A stretch of DNA of 64,000 bases from a virus. The notes beneath the pieces are model-generated. The model saw only the letters and a list, made by a program, of their open reading frames with translations, had not been told where the DNA came from and did no database searches. Position numbers and translations under genes: made by a program. This document shows positions 51,354 through 58,896 of the stretch, one piece after another; within the stretch, counting starts at the first letter, position 1; each line of letters opens with the position of its first letter. The stretch spans positions 124,001 through 188,000 of the IMG/VR virus record IMGVR_UViG_3300049460_000121; one strand, 5' to 3'.

Positions 51354-52025
51354 ATGGCTACGTCCAATAAGACCATTCTCGAGACCCAGACCTGGCTCAA
51401 GCAATTGGGTTACAATCCTGGGACTCCGGATGGGATCTGGGGCAACAACTCCGAGAAAGCCTACCAGGCACTCTTGGCGAACAACATCGAGAACGGTGAT
51501 GTCCTGATGATCCCTTGGGGCGTCAAGTTCACCGAGTTCGAAATTGCCAAGTTGCGTCAGGTGATCCGTAACCTCGGTTTACCACCGCATAACGTCCAGG
51601 ACTTCATGGGCTGCATGGCGTGGGAAACGGGTGAGACCTTCAGTCCATCGGTCAAGTCCCCTGTGTCCTCCGCGACTGGTCTGATCCAGTTCATGAAGAA
51701 CACCGCTATCGGCCTGGGTACTACTGTCGAAGCGTTGGCCAAGATGACTGTGGTCGAACAACTGGCTTACGTTGAGAAGCACTTCCTACCTTACCGTAAG
51801 AAGATCGCTAACCTCGGCGACATTTACCTAGCGATACTTTGGCCGGCCGGTATCGGTAAGCCTGACAGCTTCGTGATGTGGGAAGAAGGCGACGGTCAGT
51901 TCATTCCGAACAAAGGCATTGACTTCAATGCCGATGGCAAGATCACCCGTCTGGAGTGCATTCAAAAAGTGCGCAACAAGTTGGTGAAAGGTTTCCTGCC
52001 TGGCAACGTCCGCAAGGCTGCGTAA
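51354..52025 (+). CDS. Endolysin: peptidoglycan-binding plus transglycosylase domain (223 aa)
   Basis: It should cut the cell wall at lysis. Residues about 8-45 fit an N-terminal peptidoglycan-binding domain (TQTWLKQLGYNPGTPDGIWG). The rest fits a lytic transglycosylase-like domain, with CMAWETGETFSP giving a candidate catalytic Glu91 and SSATGLIQFM as the conserved GLxQF block. An acidic loop near the end, FNADGKITRLE, resembles a calcium loop. phiKZ gp144 and EL gp188 have this order of domains but are longer. No signal peptide is present. It ends the fibre operon; no holin is adjacent. Confidence 0.8.
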   Translation: MATSNKTILETQTWLKQLGYNPGTPDGIWGNNSEKAYQALLANNIENGDVLMIPWGVKFTEFEIAKLRQVIRNLGLPPHNVQDFMGCMAWETGETFSPSVKSPVSSATGLIQFMKNTAIGLGTTVEALAKMTVVEQLAYVEKHFLPYRKKIANLGDIYLAILWPAGIGKPDSFVMWEEGDGQFIPNKGIDFNADGKITRLECIQKVRNKLVKGFLPGNVRKAA

Positions 52026-52041
52026 ACAAAAAAAAGAAAGC

Positions 52042-52071
52042 TAGAGACAGGAGCTTACGCTCCTGTCTCTA
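52042..52071. terminator. Bidirectional hairpin terminator
   Basis: TAGAGACAGGAGC (52042-52054) pairs with its complement (52059-52071). The minus-strand flank CTTTCTTTTTTTTGTTT is strongly T-rich, so it mainly stops the minus-strand operon ending at 52077. Confidence 0.85.
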
Positions 52072-52076
52072 TGCTG

Positions 52077-53096
52077 TTAACGTTTGATTACTTGATCGCG
52101 TACTCGCCAGGTACAGTTGTCAGGCTTGTAGCCATCGAGCTCGACTTTACGAACCAATGAGTGGCCTACCTGATATCCATTATCGAGAGACCACTTCTTG
52201 AATTCCGGAAAATACTTCCACAACTCGTGAAACGGAACAGGGCGCTGTTTGATGTGACACCAGTAGTTGTACAGCTTCCGCTCAATCTCCTCGTCGGCTT
52301 GCGGTGTTAGTAACTGAGTTATTGTCGACTCCTCGACATCAGCCAGTCCTCTCGATCTGAGGTAGTCGTTCATCTCTGCACGGTCGTGTACTTGAGGGTC
52401 CAGAGTGCGGCGGCTGACTTCTTGCCAACTAACATTGCCTGGTACGTAACCGAGTTGAGCATCCTCGCACTGTAGGACATGGAACCGCTTGTAGCCGTTC
52501 TCCATTGCCCACTTCTCGAACACTTTGAAGTCCTGCCAGGCGGGATCGAGGTTAATCCCCGATATTACTATCGATCCCCAGTAGAACGCCAGGATTGATT
52601 GTACTGGGTCCGACGCATCAGCGCCCTCAGGGAACTTGAGATCTGACCAGGGGCCGAAACGAGGCGAACTAACCTCGCTATAGTCGGCACCGACCTTCTC
52701 CAACAGTACGTTGAATTTTGGATCGGCGCAGACCTCCTTACCGCTATGGGTGAAGAACACCGGTTTATTCGATGGTCTCACCGCCTCATCGATATCCATG
52801 TCTGGCCAGGTTGCCACGAGGTATTCGCGCAAGGCCTTGAAATCAATTTGCTCATCGTGAGCGAGATAAATCTCGATGTGCGTGTGCAGTACGTTAGACA
52901 GATGTATCGACTGAGTGACCACACCGTGTTTGCTAAGACTCGCAGCCATGACAGGTGAAGTGACTTGATAGAACCCGATAAGGCGTTTGAGGATATCCTC
53001 AATAGACTCACCAGCAGCTTGTTCTTTATTCAGCTGATCACGCACCATGGTGCAGATGTTGAACATTGCGAGAGCTTCTTTACGTTGGTTCCACAT
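52077..53096 (-). CDS. Putative DNA-associated protein with two NGY...NCxW repeats (339 aa)
   Basis: The start is ATG at 53096; the leader AGTCCGTGGAGGACA precedes it, and the GTG at 53111 lies inside that site. The C-terminal half carries two related units, WAMENGYKRF...GYVPGNVSWQEVSRR (about residues 197-235) and WSLDNGYQVG...GYKPDNCTWRVRDQ (about 300-335). Similar W-x3-NGY...Y-x-P-x-NCxW sequences are found in phage proteins related to HNH and AP2 homing endonuclease DNA-binding parts. No HNH motif is visible. I infer DNA binding; the N-terminal half is not recognised. Confidence 0.65.
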   Translation of the reverse strand: MWNQRKEALAMFNICTMVRDQLNKEQAAGESIEDILKRLIGFYQVTSPVMAASLSKHGVVTQSIHLSNVLHTHIEIYLAHDEQIDFKALREYLVATWPDMDIDEAVRPSNKPVFFTHSGKEVCADPKFNVLLEKVGADYSEVSSPRFGPWSDLKFPEGADASDPVQSILAFYWGSIVISGINLDPAWQDFKVFEKWAMENGYKRFHVLQCEDAQLGYVPGNVSWQEVSRRTLDPQVHDRAEMNDYLRSRGLADVEESTITQLLTPQADEEIERKLYNYWCHIKQRPVPFHELWKYFPEFKKWSLDNGYQVGHSLVRKVELDGYKPDNCTWRVRDQVIKR

Positions 53097-53101
53097 GTTA
53101 C

Positions 53102-53116
53102 TGTCCTCCACGGACT
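53102..53116 (-). promoter_or_regulatory. Conserved RBS leader, copy 2
   Basis: Minus strand AGTCCGTGGAGGACA, five bases before the ATG at 53096. Identical to the core of copies at 1470 and 54202. Shine-Dalgarno GGAGG partly inside a possible GTCC/GGAC stem. Confidence 0.6.
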
Positions 53117-53122
53117 ATTGGA

Positions 53123-53311
53123 TTAGCGGATTGTTACGACAGCGCACAGACGAGCAAGTTTACGGATACGATTCTTCGCACGCATGGACTTGTTGTTGAA
53201 GATCTGCTGTGCCAGTTTGTGCATGGTCTTCTTCGTATATGGACGGTAGATCTTACGCTTGATGATTGGAATGTAGTTCATGGTATCGCCATCAAAGTTA
53301 GCAGTGAACAT
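53123..53311 (-). CDS. Small basic protein (62 aa)
   Basis: The protein is strongly basic (IIKRKIYRPYTKKTMHK, then RAKNRIRKLAR) and could bind nucleic acid. The ATG at 53311 directly follows the stop of the 160-residue gene (CAGTAAATG) and has GAGGG upstream; an internal ATG at 53281 is a possible second start. It is part of a compact set of small genes. Function unknown. Confidence 0.65.
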   Translation of the reverse strand: MFTANFDGDTMNYIPIIKRKIYRPYTKKTMHKLAQQIFNNKSMRAKNRIRKLARLCAVVTIR

Positions 53312-53794
53312 TTACTGACCCTCGACTTCTGGCTTGAGAAACTCTTCAACAGCTTTGAGTAGCTGTATGAAGCTTGCTTCTTCACCTTTGCCGATTGGTG
53401 CAGCGTCGATAAGATCGCAACCAGTGCTACCGGTACCAATCAGCCCGTGGTGTGGGTCGAAGGGTTTCTTGAAGTAGTACCACGCGCCACGGATCGAAGT
53501 ACCCCATTCCAGCCGGTCCTGGAGGAGAGGTAGGTTAACCGTGATGCAGTAATGTAGATGCCGCTGGGGATCGCTGATCAGGGTGAAGTTAGTCTTGTCA
53601 CCGATCGAGATCAGAGTAGGCATCATGATCCTCACCAACGCTTCGTCCATCCCGCTGTCGTAGGTGCTGATACCAAACATACCGGCAACTGTTTCGTAAG
53701 GACCGCGTTCTGGATCGTTCGTGAGTTCCTTCATCTCAGCGTGCATCTTTTCCAGCCACTCGAACCATTGTTCTTTCGTAGTCAACTTTACCAT
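53312..53794 (-). CDS. Hypothetical protein (160 aa)
   Basis: It starts MVKLTTKEQWFEWLEK with AGAGGAATG upstream. The look is alpha/beta, with strands about residues 80-105 (FTLISDPQRHLHYCITVNL) and a helix at the end. No motif recognised. It is directly upstream of the small basic protein, with the stop codon next to that start, and downstream of a terminator, so the two form a short operon. Confidence 0.7.
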   Translation of the reverse strand: MVKLTTKEQWFEWLEKMHAEMKELTNDPERGPYETVAGMFGISTYDSGMDEALVRIMMPTLISIGDKTNFTLISDPQRHLHYCITVNLPLLQDRLEWGTSIRGAWYYFKKPFDPHHGLIGTGSTGCDLIDAAPIGKGEEASFIQLLKAVEEFLKPEVEGQ

Positions 53795-53826
53795 TGCAAC
53801 ATTCCTCTAAAAGAAAATAACAGAAA

Positions 53827-53844
53827 GGGTGGGTTGCCCCACCC
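53827..53844 (-). terminator. Hairpin terminator after the 53852-54196 gene
   Basis: GGGTGGG (53827-53833) pairs with CCCACCC (53838-53844). The minus-strand flank TTTCTGTTATTTTC is T-rich. Confidence 0.7.
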
Positions 53845-53851
53845 CCTCGCA

Positions 53852-54196
53852 TTAGAACACGATCACGTTAGTGATCTCACCGATGCCGCTGTAAGCTTGG
53901 CAGGCGGCGTACATGTCAGCGTGCTTCTTCGGGAAGACGCAGGCGCCGACGCTCGAAGTCTCGAGTACCAGTTTACCTTCATCGTCCAACCCGATCGGAT
54001 TGAGGCAGAAGTACTCGTACTGCTTGAACAACGGAACGACGTGGACACGGTCGCCATTCTTGAATTCGGCAACGCCGGAGACAGTCATGACGTCTTTGCC
54101 ACCGTTGTGGCCGTCACGCAGTTTCAGGTTGTCGTTACGCAGTGCAGCAGCCACGGCGACGATGTCGCGATGGTTCAAACGGGAGATTGCGTTCAT
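53852..54196 (-). CDS. Hypothetical protein (114 aa)
   Basis: The start is ATG at 54196 with the conserved leader AGTCCGTGGAGGACA just upstream; the in-frame GTG at 54211 lies in that site. The product starts MNAISRLNHRDIVAV, then a beta-rich middle (DRVHVVPLFKQYEYF) and a helical end. No domain recognised. It shares its leader with three other genes, suggesting coordinate translation. Confidence 0.7.
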   Translation of the reverse strand: MNAISRLNHRDIVAVAAALRNDNLKLRDGHNGGKDVMTVSGVAEFKNGDRVHVVPLFKQYEYFCLNPIGLDDEGKLVLETSSVGACVFPKKHADMYAACQAYSGIGEITNVIVF

Positions 54197-54201
54197 GCTT
54201 T

Positions 54202-54216
54202 TGTCCTCCACGGACT
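54202..54216 (-). promoter_or_regulatory. Conserved RBS leader, copy 3
   Basis: Minus strand AGTCCGTGGAGGACA, five bases before the ATG at 54196; identical to copies 1 and 2. Confidence 0.6.
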
Positions 54217-54226
54217 GAGTTGTTAC

Positions 54227-54523
54227 TTAATGAGTGCTGTACCAGTTGTCCAGGAATTGGACGTGGTAATCGTAACCTACACTCATCCCGTAGCCTGAGC
54301 CTAGGATGAATGCAATGGTGATAATCCAGTGCATCGCCGGAACCTTCTCACCAGCCTTGTGTGTGATGATGAAGAAGACTGTCGTCATGAACATCACCAT
54401 GAGGCACAGGAAGATCGAAATGTACCCGATGTTGAACGGGACGTCTGGAGTAGGTGGACCTTTGGGTGACTCTGTACTCGACATCACCCAGGTGGCTACT
54501 GCGAAGAAGTAGACCAGATCCAT
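54227..54523 (-). CDS. Small membrane protein, three hydrophobic segments (98 aa)
   Basis: Hydrophobic segments lie at about residues 2-15 (weak), 31-54 (IGYISIFLCLMVMFMTTVFF) and 65-82 (WIITIAFILGSGYGMS). The start ATG overlaps the stop of the upstream gene (TGATG), so it is translated by coupling; no separate ribosome site is seen. A holin is possible from size and topology, but the neighbours are early-looking genes and the endolysin is on the other strand 2 kb away. I leave the role open. Confidence 0.7.
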   Translation of the reverse strand: MDLVYFFAVATWVMSSTESPKGPPTPDVPFNIGYISIFLCLMVMFMTTVFFIITHKAGEKVPAMHWIITIAFILGSGYGMSVGYDYHVQFLDNWYSTH

Positions 54524-54915
54524 CAGACTGCGAACGACTTGGTTTCGTTGAGGATCTTGTTCACCAGGAACACTGGAACCATGAAGCCTGGCGGGATGTC
54601 ATCGGTGCTAAACCGCTCTTCCAGGTCAGCCAGGATGCGCTCGACGTGGGTTTCTTCTTCCAGGTCGAGGTAGCCGTCGGTGAACTTGGTACCGATGGCC
54701 GAATTATGGAAGCGATCGGCTACTACCGATGCGTGATCCAGTTGTTCGTCGTCCAGTTTGGACTCATCGTACTTGCTGATGACGCGGATGCGATCGACGA
54801 TGTGGTTCATCTGCGCCAGGCACTCATCCGACAGGCGAACCATGATGGTGCCGTCGGTGGTGATCTTGTTACGCAGGGAAGCTTCGATTGCAGCGAGGGT
54901 GATTTTAGTAGTCAT
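54523..54915 (-). CDS. Hypothetical acidic protein (130 aa)
   Basis: It starts MTTKITLAAIEASLRN, behind the leader AGTCCGAGGAGGACA and a 35-base upstream element shared with the 1697 operon. The protein is helical and acidic, with FHNSAIGTKF and a C-terminal amphipathic helix. No domain recognised. It opens a two-gene unit with the membrane protein at 54227. Confidence 0.7.
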   Translation of the reverse strand: MTTKITLAAIEASLRNKITTDGTIMVRLSDECLAQMNHIVDRIRVISKYDESKLDDEQLDHASVVADRFHNSAIGTKFTDGYLDLEEETHVERILADLEERFSTDDIPPGFMVPVFLVNKILNETKSFAV

Positions 54916-54920
54916 GGTGC

Positions 54921-54935
54921 TGTCCTCCTCGGACT
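54921..54935 (-). promoter_or_regulatory. Conserved RBS leader, copy 4 (variant)
   Basis: Minus strand AGTCCGAGGAGGACA; one base differs from the other copies (T to A in the loop), while both pairing arms GTCC/GGAC are kept. The upstream flank CAACCCT is also found at copy 1. Confidence 0.6.
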
Positions 54936-54951
54936 AGGGTTGATCCTGATG

Positions 54952-54986
54952 GATCAGTGGGGTTGTTCATGTCTACTATGTATGAC
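54952..54986 (-). promoter_or_regulatory. Duplicated 35-base upstream element, copy B
   Basis: It matches 1712-1746 at 33 of 35 positions. Its minus-strand reading begins GTCATACATAGTAGACATGA. It lies 37-71 bases upstream of the ATG at 54915, after the terminator of the previous operon, as expected of a promoter. Confidence 0.55.
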
Positions 54987-55018
54987 CAAAACAAAGTTAA
55001 CTACACAAAAAAAGAACA

Positions 55019-55049
55019 GATACCAGTAGGCGTAGTGCCTACTGGTATC
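55019..55049 (-). terminator. Hairpin terminator of the 60418-55061 gene array
   Basis: GATACCAGTAGGC (55019-55031) pairs with GCCTACTGGTATC (55037-55049), 13 bp. It is followed on the minus strand by TGTTCTTTTTTTGTG. Confidence 0.85.
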
Positions 55050-55060
55050 CTATTGCGCGA

Positions 55061-55324
55061 TCAATCTACCTGCACTTGAACGTAGACTTTGGTCTTACCT
55101 TGCATGAAGTCATAGTTGCTTACGTACTGCGCTTCATGCAAAGGCTTAGAACTAATCCATACCTGAATGATATCCTGTCCACATTTACGTAGGATCTTAG
55201 ACACACGGTTCTGCATACGTCTACGACCCATAGTTGACATAGTAGGGAACTCGCGTTTCAGCATGATTACCATGCGTTCATGACATTCCTTACCACGCTC
55301 TATTTCTGACGGTGTTCTATACAT
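55061..55324 (-). CDS. Small basic hypothetical protein (87 aa)
   Basis: It starts MYRTPSEIERGKECHER, with GAGGGGTAG upstream. There is a basic helix in the middle (MGRRRMQNRVSKILRKCG), then strands, and the end is KVYVQVQVD. Nucleic-acid binding would be plausible. It is the last gene of the long minus-strand array before the terminator at 55019. Confidence 0.7.
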   Translation of the reverse strand: MYRTPSEIERGKECHERMVIMLKREFPTMSTMGRRRMQNRVSKILRKCGQDIIQVWISSKPLHEAQYVSNYDFMQGKTKVYVQVQVD

Positions 55325-55339
55325 TCGTACACTACCCCT

Positions 55340-55600
55340 CTATGGCGCGATCAAGAACATGATGCGGCCAAAGAACTTGAACGAGATGGCGTCCCACCCA
55401 GCACGCCCGTAGATCTTCTCGATCCAGGCTTCCATCCATTCCTCGGAATCGACGTCCACACGGATATGCTCACCCCAGCCATTGCAGGGATCAGTAGTGA
55501 TGGAGTTTTCTTTTAATGCCAGGTCAATGGCGGTACGGACTTTAGCAAACGCCTCGTCCCGCATCACCACTTCTTCCGGCGTGGTCAATTCCACGTTCAT
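55340..55600 (-). CDS. Hypothetical acidic protein (86 aa)
   Basis: It starts MNVELTTPEEVVMRDE with AAGGAGTAACGC before the ATG. The site AAGGAG is made from the last codons of the upstream gene, a compact arrangement. It looks alpha/beta, with a tryptophan-rich centre (NGWGEHIRV, EWMEAWIEK). Not recognised. Confidence 0.7.
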   Translation of the reverse strand: MNVELTTPEEVVMRDEAFAKVRTAIDLALKENSITTDPCNGWGEHIRVDVDSEEWMEAWIEKIYGRAGWDAISFKFFGRIMFLIAP

Positions 55601-55603
55601 GCG

Positions 55604-56017
55604 TTACTCCTTGAGACTGTGTAGCAGACCAACCAAGTACTTGATCATGCGATCCCCATCCTCGCGGTCATCATTACGAAGACGGCAAGTGAGTGGTGCA
55701 TAGATCTTGCCACGGCTGCGCATTTCGAAGTTGACCAGATGGGCGTGGAAGTTCATCCACCCCTGATTGCAGGTGGTGTGGGCATTGGTATCGATAGTGA
55801 CGATAATGTCGCTACGATGGTGATCCTGCCCGATGAGTGTCCGTACCGACAGGTCCAATTGCATACAACCCATTGGACGTTTAGGACAATCAATCACTTC
55901 CCGCCGGTAGTGTTGGAACATGGCAGGTTCAGGATGACCTTCCACAAAGTGCTTTGGTGCCAACGTCTCGTTGATCTCGAGGATGAGATCTTGAATGCGG
56001 GCGTTGTAATTATTCAT
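55604..56017 (-). CDS. Hypothetical protein (137 aa)
   Basis: I chose ATG at 56017 (MNNYNARIQDLILE), with GGGGGAGTCG upstream, over an ATG at 56047 that would extend into the previous gene. The start overlaps the end of the 116-residue gene by eight bases. The protein has a Cys/His-containing segment (DCPKRPMGCMQLDL, NFHAHLV). No domain recognised. Confidence 0.7.
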   Translation of the reverse strand: MNNYNARIQDLILEINETLAPKHFVEGHPEPAMFQHYRREVIDCPKRPMGCMQLDLSVRTLIGQDHHRSDIIVTIDTNAHTTCNQGWMNFHAHLVNFEMRSRGKIYAPLTCRLRNDDREDGDRMIKYLVGLLHSLKE

Positions 56018-56360
56018 CGACTCCCCCGTTAGCCAGGTAATAACCATGGCTATTGATTTTCAGTTGTTTGACATGCCCAGAGGCGAGGGCGTATTTGAGT
56101 ATCTCATCGTCCACTGACGCGTAGATCATCTCCAGGTAGCGGACATTCCGCCCTCGCACGTCTATCTTGCCGATCAGTGCTGAGATCATCCGGTGCTTGA
56201 ACATGTATGACAGTGCTGCTGGCGGGTCTAAAGAGAGGTCACCCAGCCAGAGATCACTCGTGCCTGACGGATACTCCAACTCTGTTATCCGGTCTAACTC
56301 AGCCACGAGTCTAGGGCAATGCCCTATGAATGCGGCTTGTGTATCGAAGCCGCAGTACAT
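56010..56360 (-). CDS. Hypothetical protein (116 aa)
   Basis: It starts MYCGFDTQAAFIGHCP, with GAGGAATGATCCC upstream that overlaps the end of the previous gene. It is mainly helical, with a segment LSLDPPAALSYMFKHRM. No domain recognised. It is one of a row of overlapping small genes that are probably cotranscribed. Confidence 0.7.
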   Translation of the reverse strand: MYCGFDTQAAFIGHCPRLVAELDRITELEYPSGTSDLWLGDLSLDPPAALSYMFKHRMISALIGKIDVRGRNVRYLEMIYASVDDEILKYALASGHVKQLKINSHGYYLANGGVDE

Positions 56361-56364
56361 GGGA

Positions 56365-56838
56365 TCATTCCTCGTCGAGTTCAGCCTTGACTTGCAGTAG
56401 TCCGTTAGCGCGGATGGCTTTGAACATCAGCAACTTACCGGTGATGATGTCCTGGTTGTACCACACGACCAGATCTTCGATGACCTGATTGTATTCGACC
56501 AGCAAGACCATCGCATCGCCCAACTCTGGGTTCAGCTCTTCAAGCTTATCGCCCAAGTCAGCGAGGTGGTTTAGAGCCTCCTTGGCAGTCCACTTATGGT
56601 AGTGGATTTCGTACAGCGGGAACTGCGCCTGGTAACGGCCATTGCCCGAAGACCAGTTGATAGTCATCGCGATGTAGCCGTCCATATGTTCGCGGGTCCA
56701 AAAGAAGTCCTTGGGCGCTGTACGCCTTTCTGCCATCTCACCCCAACGCTTACGCTCTGACAGTTGGAACCTATCACACTCCTCTTTGTAGAACTTCACG
56801 AAGGCGTCAAACCGCACCTGATCTAATGATTCTGCCAT
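56365..56838 (-). CDS. Hypothetical protein (157 aa), possible paralogue of 56850-57311
   Basis: The start is ATG at 56838 (MAESLDQVRFDAFVKF), with AAGGGGAAAGGT upstream; a longer frame to 56985 is antisense-like. The N-terminus FDAFVKFYKEECDRFQ and following Trp-x-x-M segment are similar to FDSFKEFYAANRDHID in the next gene upstream, suggesting an old duplication. It is helical at the C-terminus with a short acidic end. Function unknown. Confidence 0.7.
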   Translation of the reverse strand: MAESLDQVRFDAFVKFYKEECDRFQLSERKRWGEMAERRTAPKDFFWTREHMDGYIAMTINWSSGNGRYQAQFPLYEIHYHKWTAKEALNHLADLGDKLEELNPELGDAMVLLVEYNQVIEDLVVWYNQDIITGKLLMFKAIRANGLLQVKAELDEE

Positions 56839-56849
56839 ACCTTTCCCCT

Positions 56850-57311
56850 TCAATATTCGATTGTGATCAACCCGTTCCAGGCGATCGCGTAGATTCCAGT
56901 GATCGTGTCGTCCTTCTCTGTCATCGACATGTACAGTTCGGATAACACCCCATCGTCTACTACCCCGAGGAGCGCATTGACGCAAATGGGCAAACGAGCA
57001 TGGGTCTTGGCAATACTGCCGTCATCCAACATCTGCTCAAGCTTATCCACAGCGTCATGACCACGATAGATCAGGTAACGCATCGTCCGATCTATCGCAG
57101 CTGAGTTGACGTACATGTTGAGCCCGTACCCATGCTTGACGCACAGGTGAACACAGGCATCACCTTCGGTTACTTTAAACTCAAACCCTTCCGGCGGATC
57201 CGCCTCTAGCAATCGATCCCACAGCCCCTTCTCTTTGAAGTCGATGTGGTCCCGGTTCGCAGCATAGAACTCCTTAAATGAATCAAAGTTAGTGCTCGTC
57301 TTTGCAGACAT
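56850..57311 (-). CDS. Hypothetical protein (153 aa), possible paralogue of 56365-56838
   Basis: It starts MSAKTSTNFDSFKEFY, with GAGGATTCGACG upstream. The N-terminal about 60 residues resemble the next gene (see there). The rest is alpha/beta with no known motif. Eleven bases separate it from the following gene. The upstream gap 57312-57355 may hold its own promoter but shows no clear element. Confidence 0.7.
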   Translation of the reverse strand: MSAKTSTNFDSFKEFYAANRDHIDFKEKGLWDRLLEADPPEGFEFKVTEGDACVHLCVKHGYGLNMYVNSAAIDRTMRYLIYRGHDAVDKLEQMLDDGSIAKTHARLPICVNALLGVVDDGVLSELYMSMTEKDDTITGIYAIAWNGLITIEY

Positions 57312-57355
57312 CGTCGAATCCTCAGTTTTTATTCTTTGAGATCATTCAACTGCGA

Positions 57356-57727
57356 TTAGCCCTTCTTCACGAGTCCTGAAGCAAACAGGTCATCGAGGGG
57401 GACAGGTGGTTCGTTCCAGTCTTTCGGTGGCACGTACGGAGGAACATCGATCACAGGCTGTGGGATGTATTCCGGGATGCAGGCGGTAGTAGTCACCTGA
57501 CCATCCAACACAGCCAGGATGGTGACCTTACTGCCATCGAATGCCAGGAGGTTAGCGAGGCCACGGTTAGTCGGATGGAACCGCACCATCAGGTAACCCT
57601 TGGCAGCTTTGATGAACGGGACGATTAACAACTCGTCCATCTCAGTAACCTCGCCCGTGGCAGCATCCTCGATACCGCAAGGGCCTGGATGGGTTTCAGC
57701 AGTCATGTGTTGGCTATAACGAATCAT
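57356..57727 (-). CDS. Hypothetical proline-rich protein (123 aa)
   Basis: It starts MIRYSQHMTAETHPG with GGGGAGATTCCC upstream. The C-terminal part is proline-rich (PEYIPQPVIDVPPYVPPKDW), which suggests an extended or protein-binding tail. The first part is beta-like. No domain recognised. Member of the small-gene array. Confidence 0.7.
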   Translation of the reverse strand: MIRYSQHMTAETHPGPCGIEDAATGEVTEMDELLIVPFIKAAKGYLMVRFHPTNRGLANLLAFDGSKVTILAVLDGQVTTTACIPEYIPQPVIDVPPYVPPKDWNEPPVPLDDLFASGLVKKG

Positions 57728-57739
57728 GGGAATCTCCCC

Positions 57740-58099
57740 TTAAATCTTGAAATCATAGCTCGGCAGGTAAACTGGTATCTTCACCCGTCGAGTCGCCTTG
57801 ACCATGTCGGTCGTTCCTCTACCGCCGGGGAAGGCTACAACGCCATCCACACCTTCAATCGCTAACATGACTCTGTTGCGAATAGGTCCAGCGGATTTAG
57901 GGTACGTGTCCCAATCGGCAGGCTCTGTGTGATAAGGCACACCACGGTCAATGGCCCAATCACGCCCTAGCCGATCCACGCCCCGTGCACCACCTTCAAT
58001 CAAGAGGGTGATGACCCGTTCACGATGTACGTGATCGAGTACCATGTAAATGAAGTCACGGTCGATGTAATCACGACCGCCGGAGATTATAATCTTCAT
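57740..58099 (-). CDS. SLOG-superfamily protein, DUF2493/YspA-like (119 aa)
   Basis: SLOG proteins use a Rossmann-like fold to bind nucleotide-derived ligands or act on nucleosides. This one has the family pattern: KIIISGGRDYIDRDF at the N-terminus, then IEGGARGVDRLGRDWA (about residues 34-49), then AGPIRNRVML and VVAFPGGRGTTDMV (about 86-99). The length of 119 is normal for the phage DUF2493 type. The ATG at 58099 is set by the family N-terminus, though the upstream site is weak. It overlaps the previous gene by 29 bases. The exact ligand is unknown; a role in nucleotide or NAD-related signalling is possible. Confidence 0.75.
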   Translation of the reverse strand: MKIIISGGRDYIDRDFIYMVLDHVHRERVITLLIEGGARGVDRLGRDWAIDRGVPYHTEPADWDTYPKSAGPIRNRVMLAIEGVDGVVAFPGGRGTTDMVKATRRVKIPVYLPSYDFKI

Positions 58100-58643
58100 G
58101 GCCTGTCAGCACTGCCTCCACTGCGTAAGGATAACGTTCCCGCCACCGTTGACGCATCTCGATATCCATCGAGTCGTAGGCACGACGCAGTACAGTCGCA
58201 CGATCCCCAGCACGCTTCTTGTCAACCATCCTGGGCAGTAGGTAGGTTTCGATGTTGTACTTTTCGATGGTCGCGCTTTCATGACCCCACCACACGCGGA
58301 CCTTGCCCTTGAAGTCCTTACCGAAGCGTTCCTTGAAGAGCGTGCCAAGGTTACCCGCCTGGATCAACTTAATGCCGAAGCTTCGGCGAGAGTTTTCACT
58401 GACGTGCACTTCACCTGTAGCGATGTCTTCAATGATGAAGATCGTCTTACGTAATGGGGTTGCTGCTGATGCAATCTCCAGGTCTACCGGACTGAATTCA
58501 ATCCCCAGGATACTGGCCCGACCATCACTCAGTTGTAACTCCATCGGTTTCCCGAATCTCCCGTACGGACTCGACAATTGGATCTTGTAGTCTTCCGGAG
58601 AAGGCATCTTCTCTTCAATAGCTTTTATCAGCTGTGGATCCAT
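58071..58643 (-). CDS. Hypothetical protein (190 aa)
   Basis: It starts MDPQLIKAIEEKMPSP with GGGGATGG upstream. The look is alpha/beta in the first half (KTIFIIEDIATGEVHV), and helical and basic in the second (RMVDKKRAGDRATVLRRA). No domain recognised. The last 29 bases overlap the SLOG gene, which suggests coordinate expression and perhaps a shared function. Confidence 0.7.
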   Translation of the reverse strand: MDPQLIKAIEEKMPSPEDYKIQLSSPYGRFGKPMELQLSDGRASILGIEFSPVDLEIASAATPLRKTIFIIEDIATGEVHVSENSRRSFGIKLIQAGNLGTLFKERFGKDFKGKVRVWWGHESATIEKYNIETYLLPRMVDKKRAGDRATVLRRAYDSMDIEMRQRWRERYPYAVEAVLTGHEDYNLRRS

Positions 58644-58658
58644 ATTCCATCCCCTTGA

Positions 58659-58892
58659 TTAACGGTGCACACGGGTAAGTTTACCCGTGGCTATATTCAC
58701 ATGGACTTCTTCACCCGGAGCTAGGTACTTGATGTTCGCATCCTCCACCTTAAAGATGAAGATCACGTTCCCCGCTTTGACGTGGATCTCTTTGCCGATG
58801 CCGTCTATGCAGGTAGCTATCCAAGGACCTAGGTTCATCCGTAAGGCTGTCCCTATCAGTGGTCGCAGTTCTGCGATGTTGCTAGCTCGCAT
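58659..58892 (-). CDS. Small hypothetical protein (77 aa)
   Basis: The start is ATG at 58892 (MRASNIAELRPLIG), with AAAGG upstream in the end of the previous gene; a longer frame to 58988 lies antisense-like within that gene. The protein is beta-rich (KEIHVKAGNVIFIFKVED; EEVHVNIATGKLTRV), perhaps a small barrel. Function unknown. Confidence 0.7.
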   Translation of the reverse strand: MRASNIAELRPLIGTALRMNLGPWIATCIDGIGKEIHVKAGNVIFIFKVEDANIKYLAPGEEVHVNIATGKLTRVHR

Positions 58893-58896
58893 GGCG

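Noticed and set aside
54227-54523. Holin for the endolysin at 51354
   Set aside because: Size and hydrophobic segments fit, but the gene is coupled to an unrelated small gene on the other strand, and nothing else supports it.
54889-54970. Possible leader peptide from an ATG in copy B of the 35-base element (MNNPTD...)
   Set aside because: A short open frame exists, and a similar start (MNNHTD) exists at copy A, but neither has a ribosome site, and at A it simply runs into the next gene. Conservation is better explained by DNA function.
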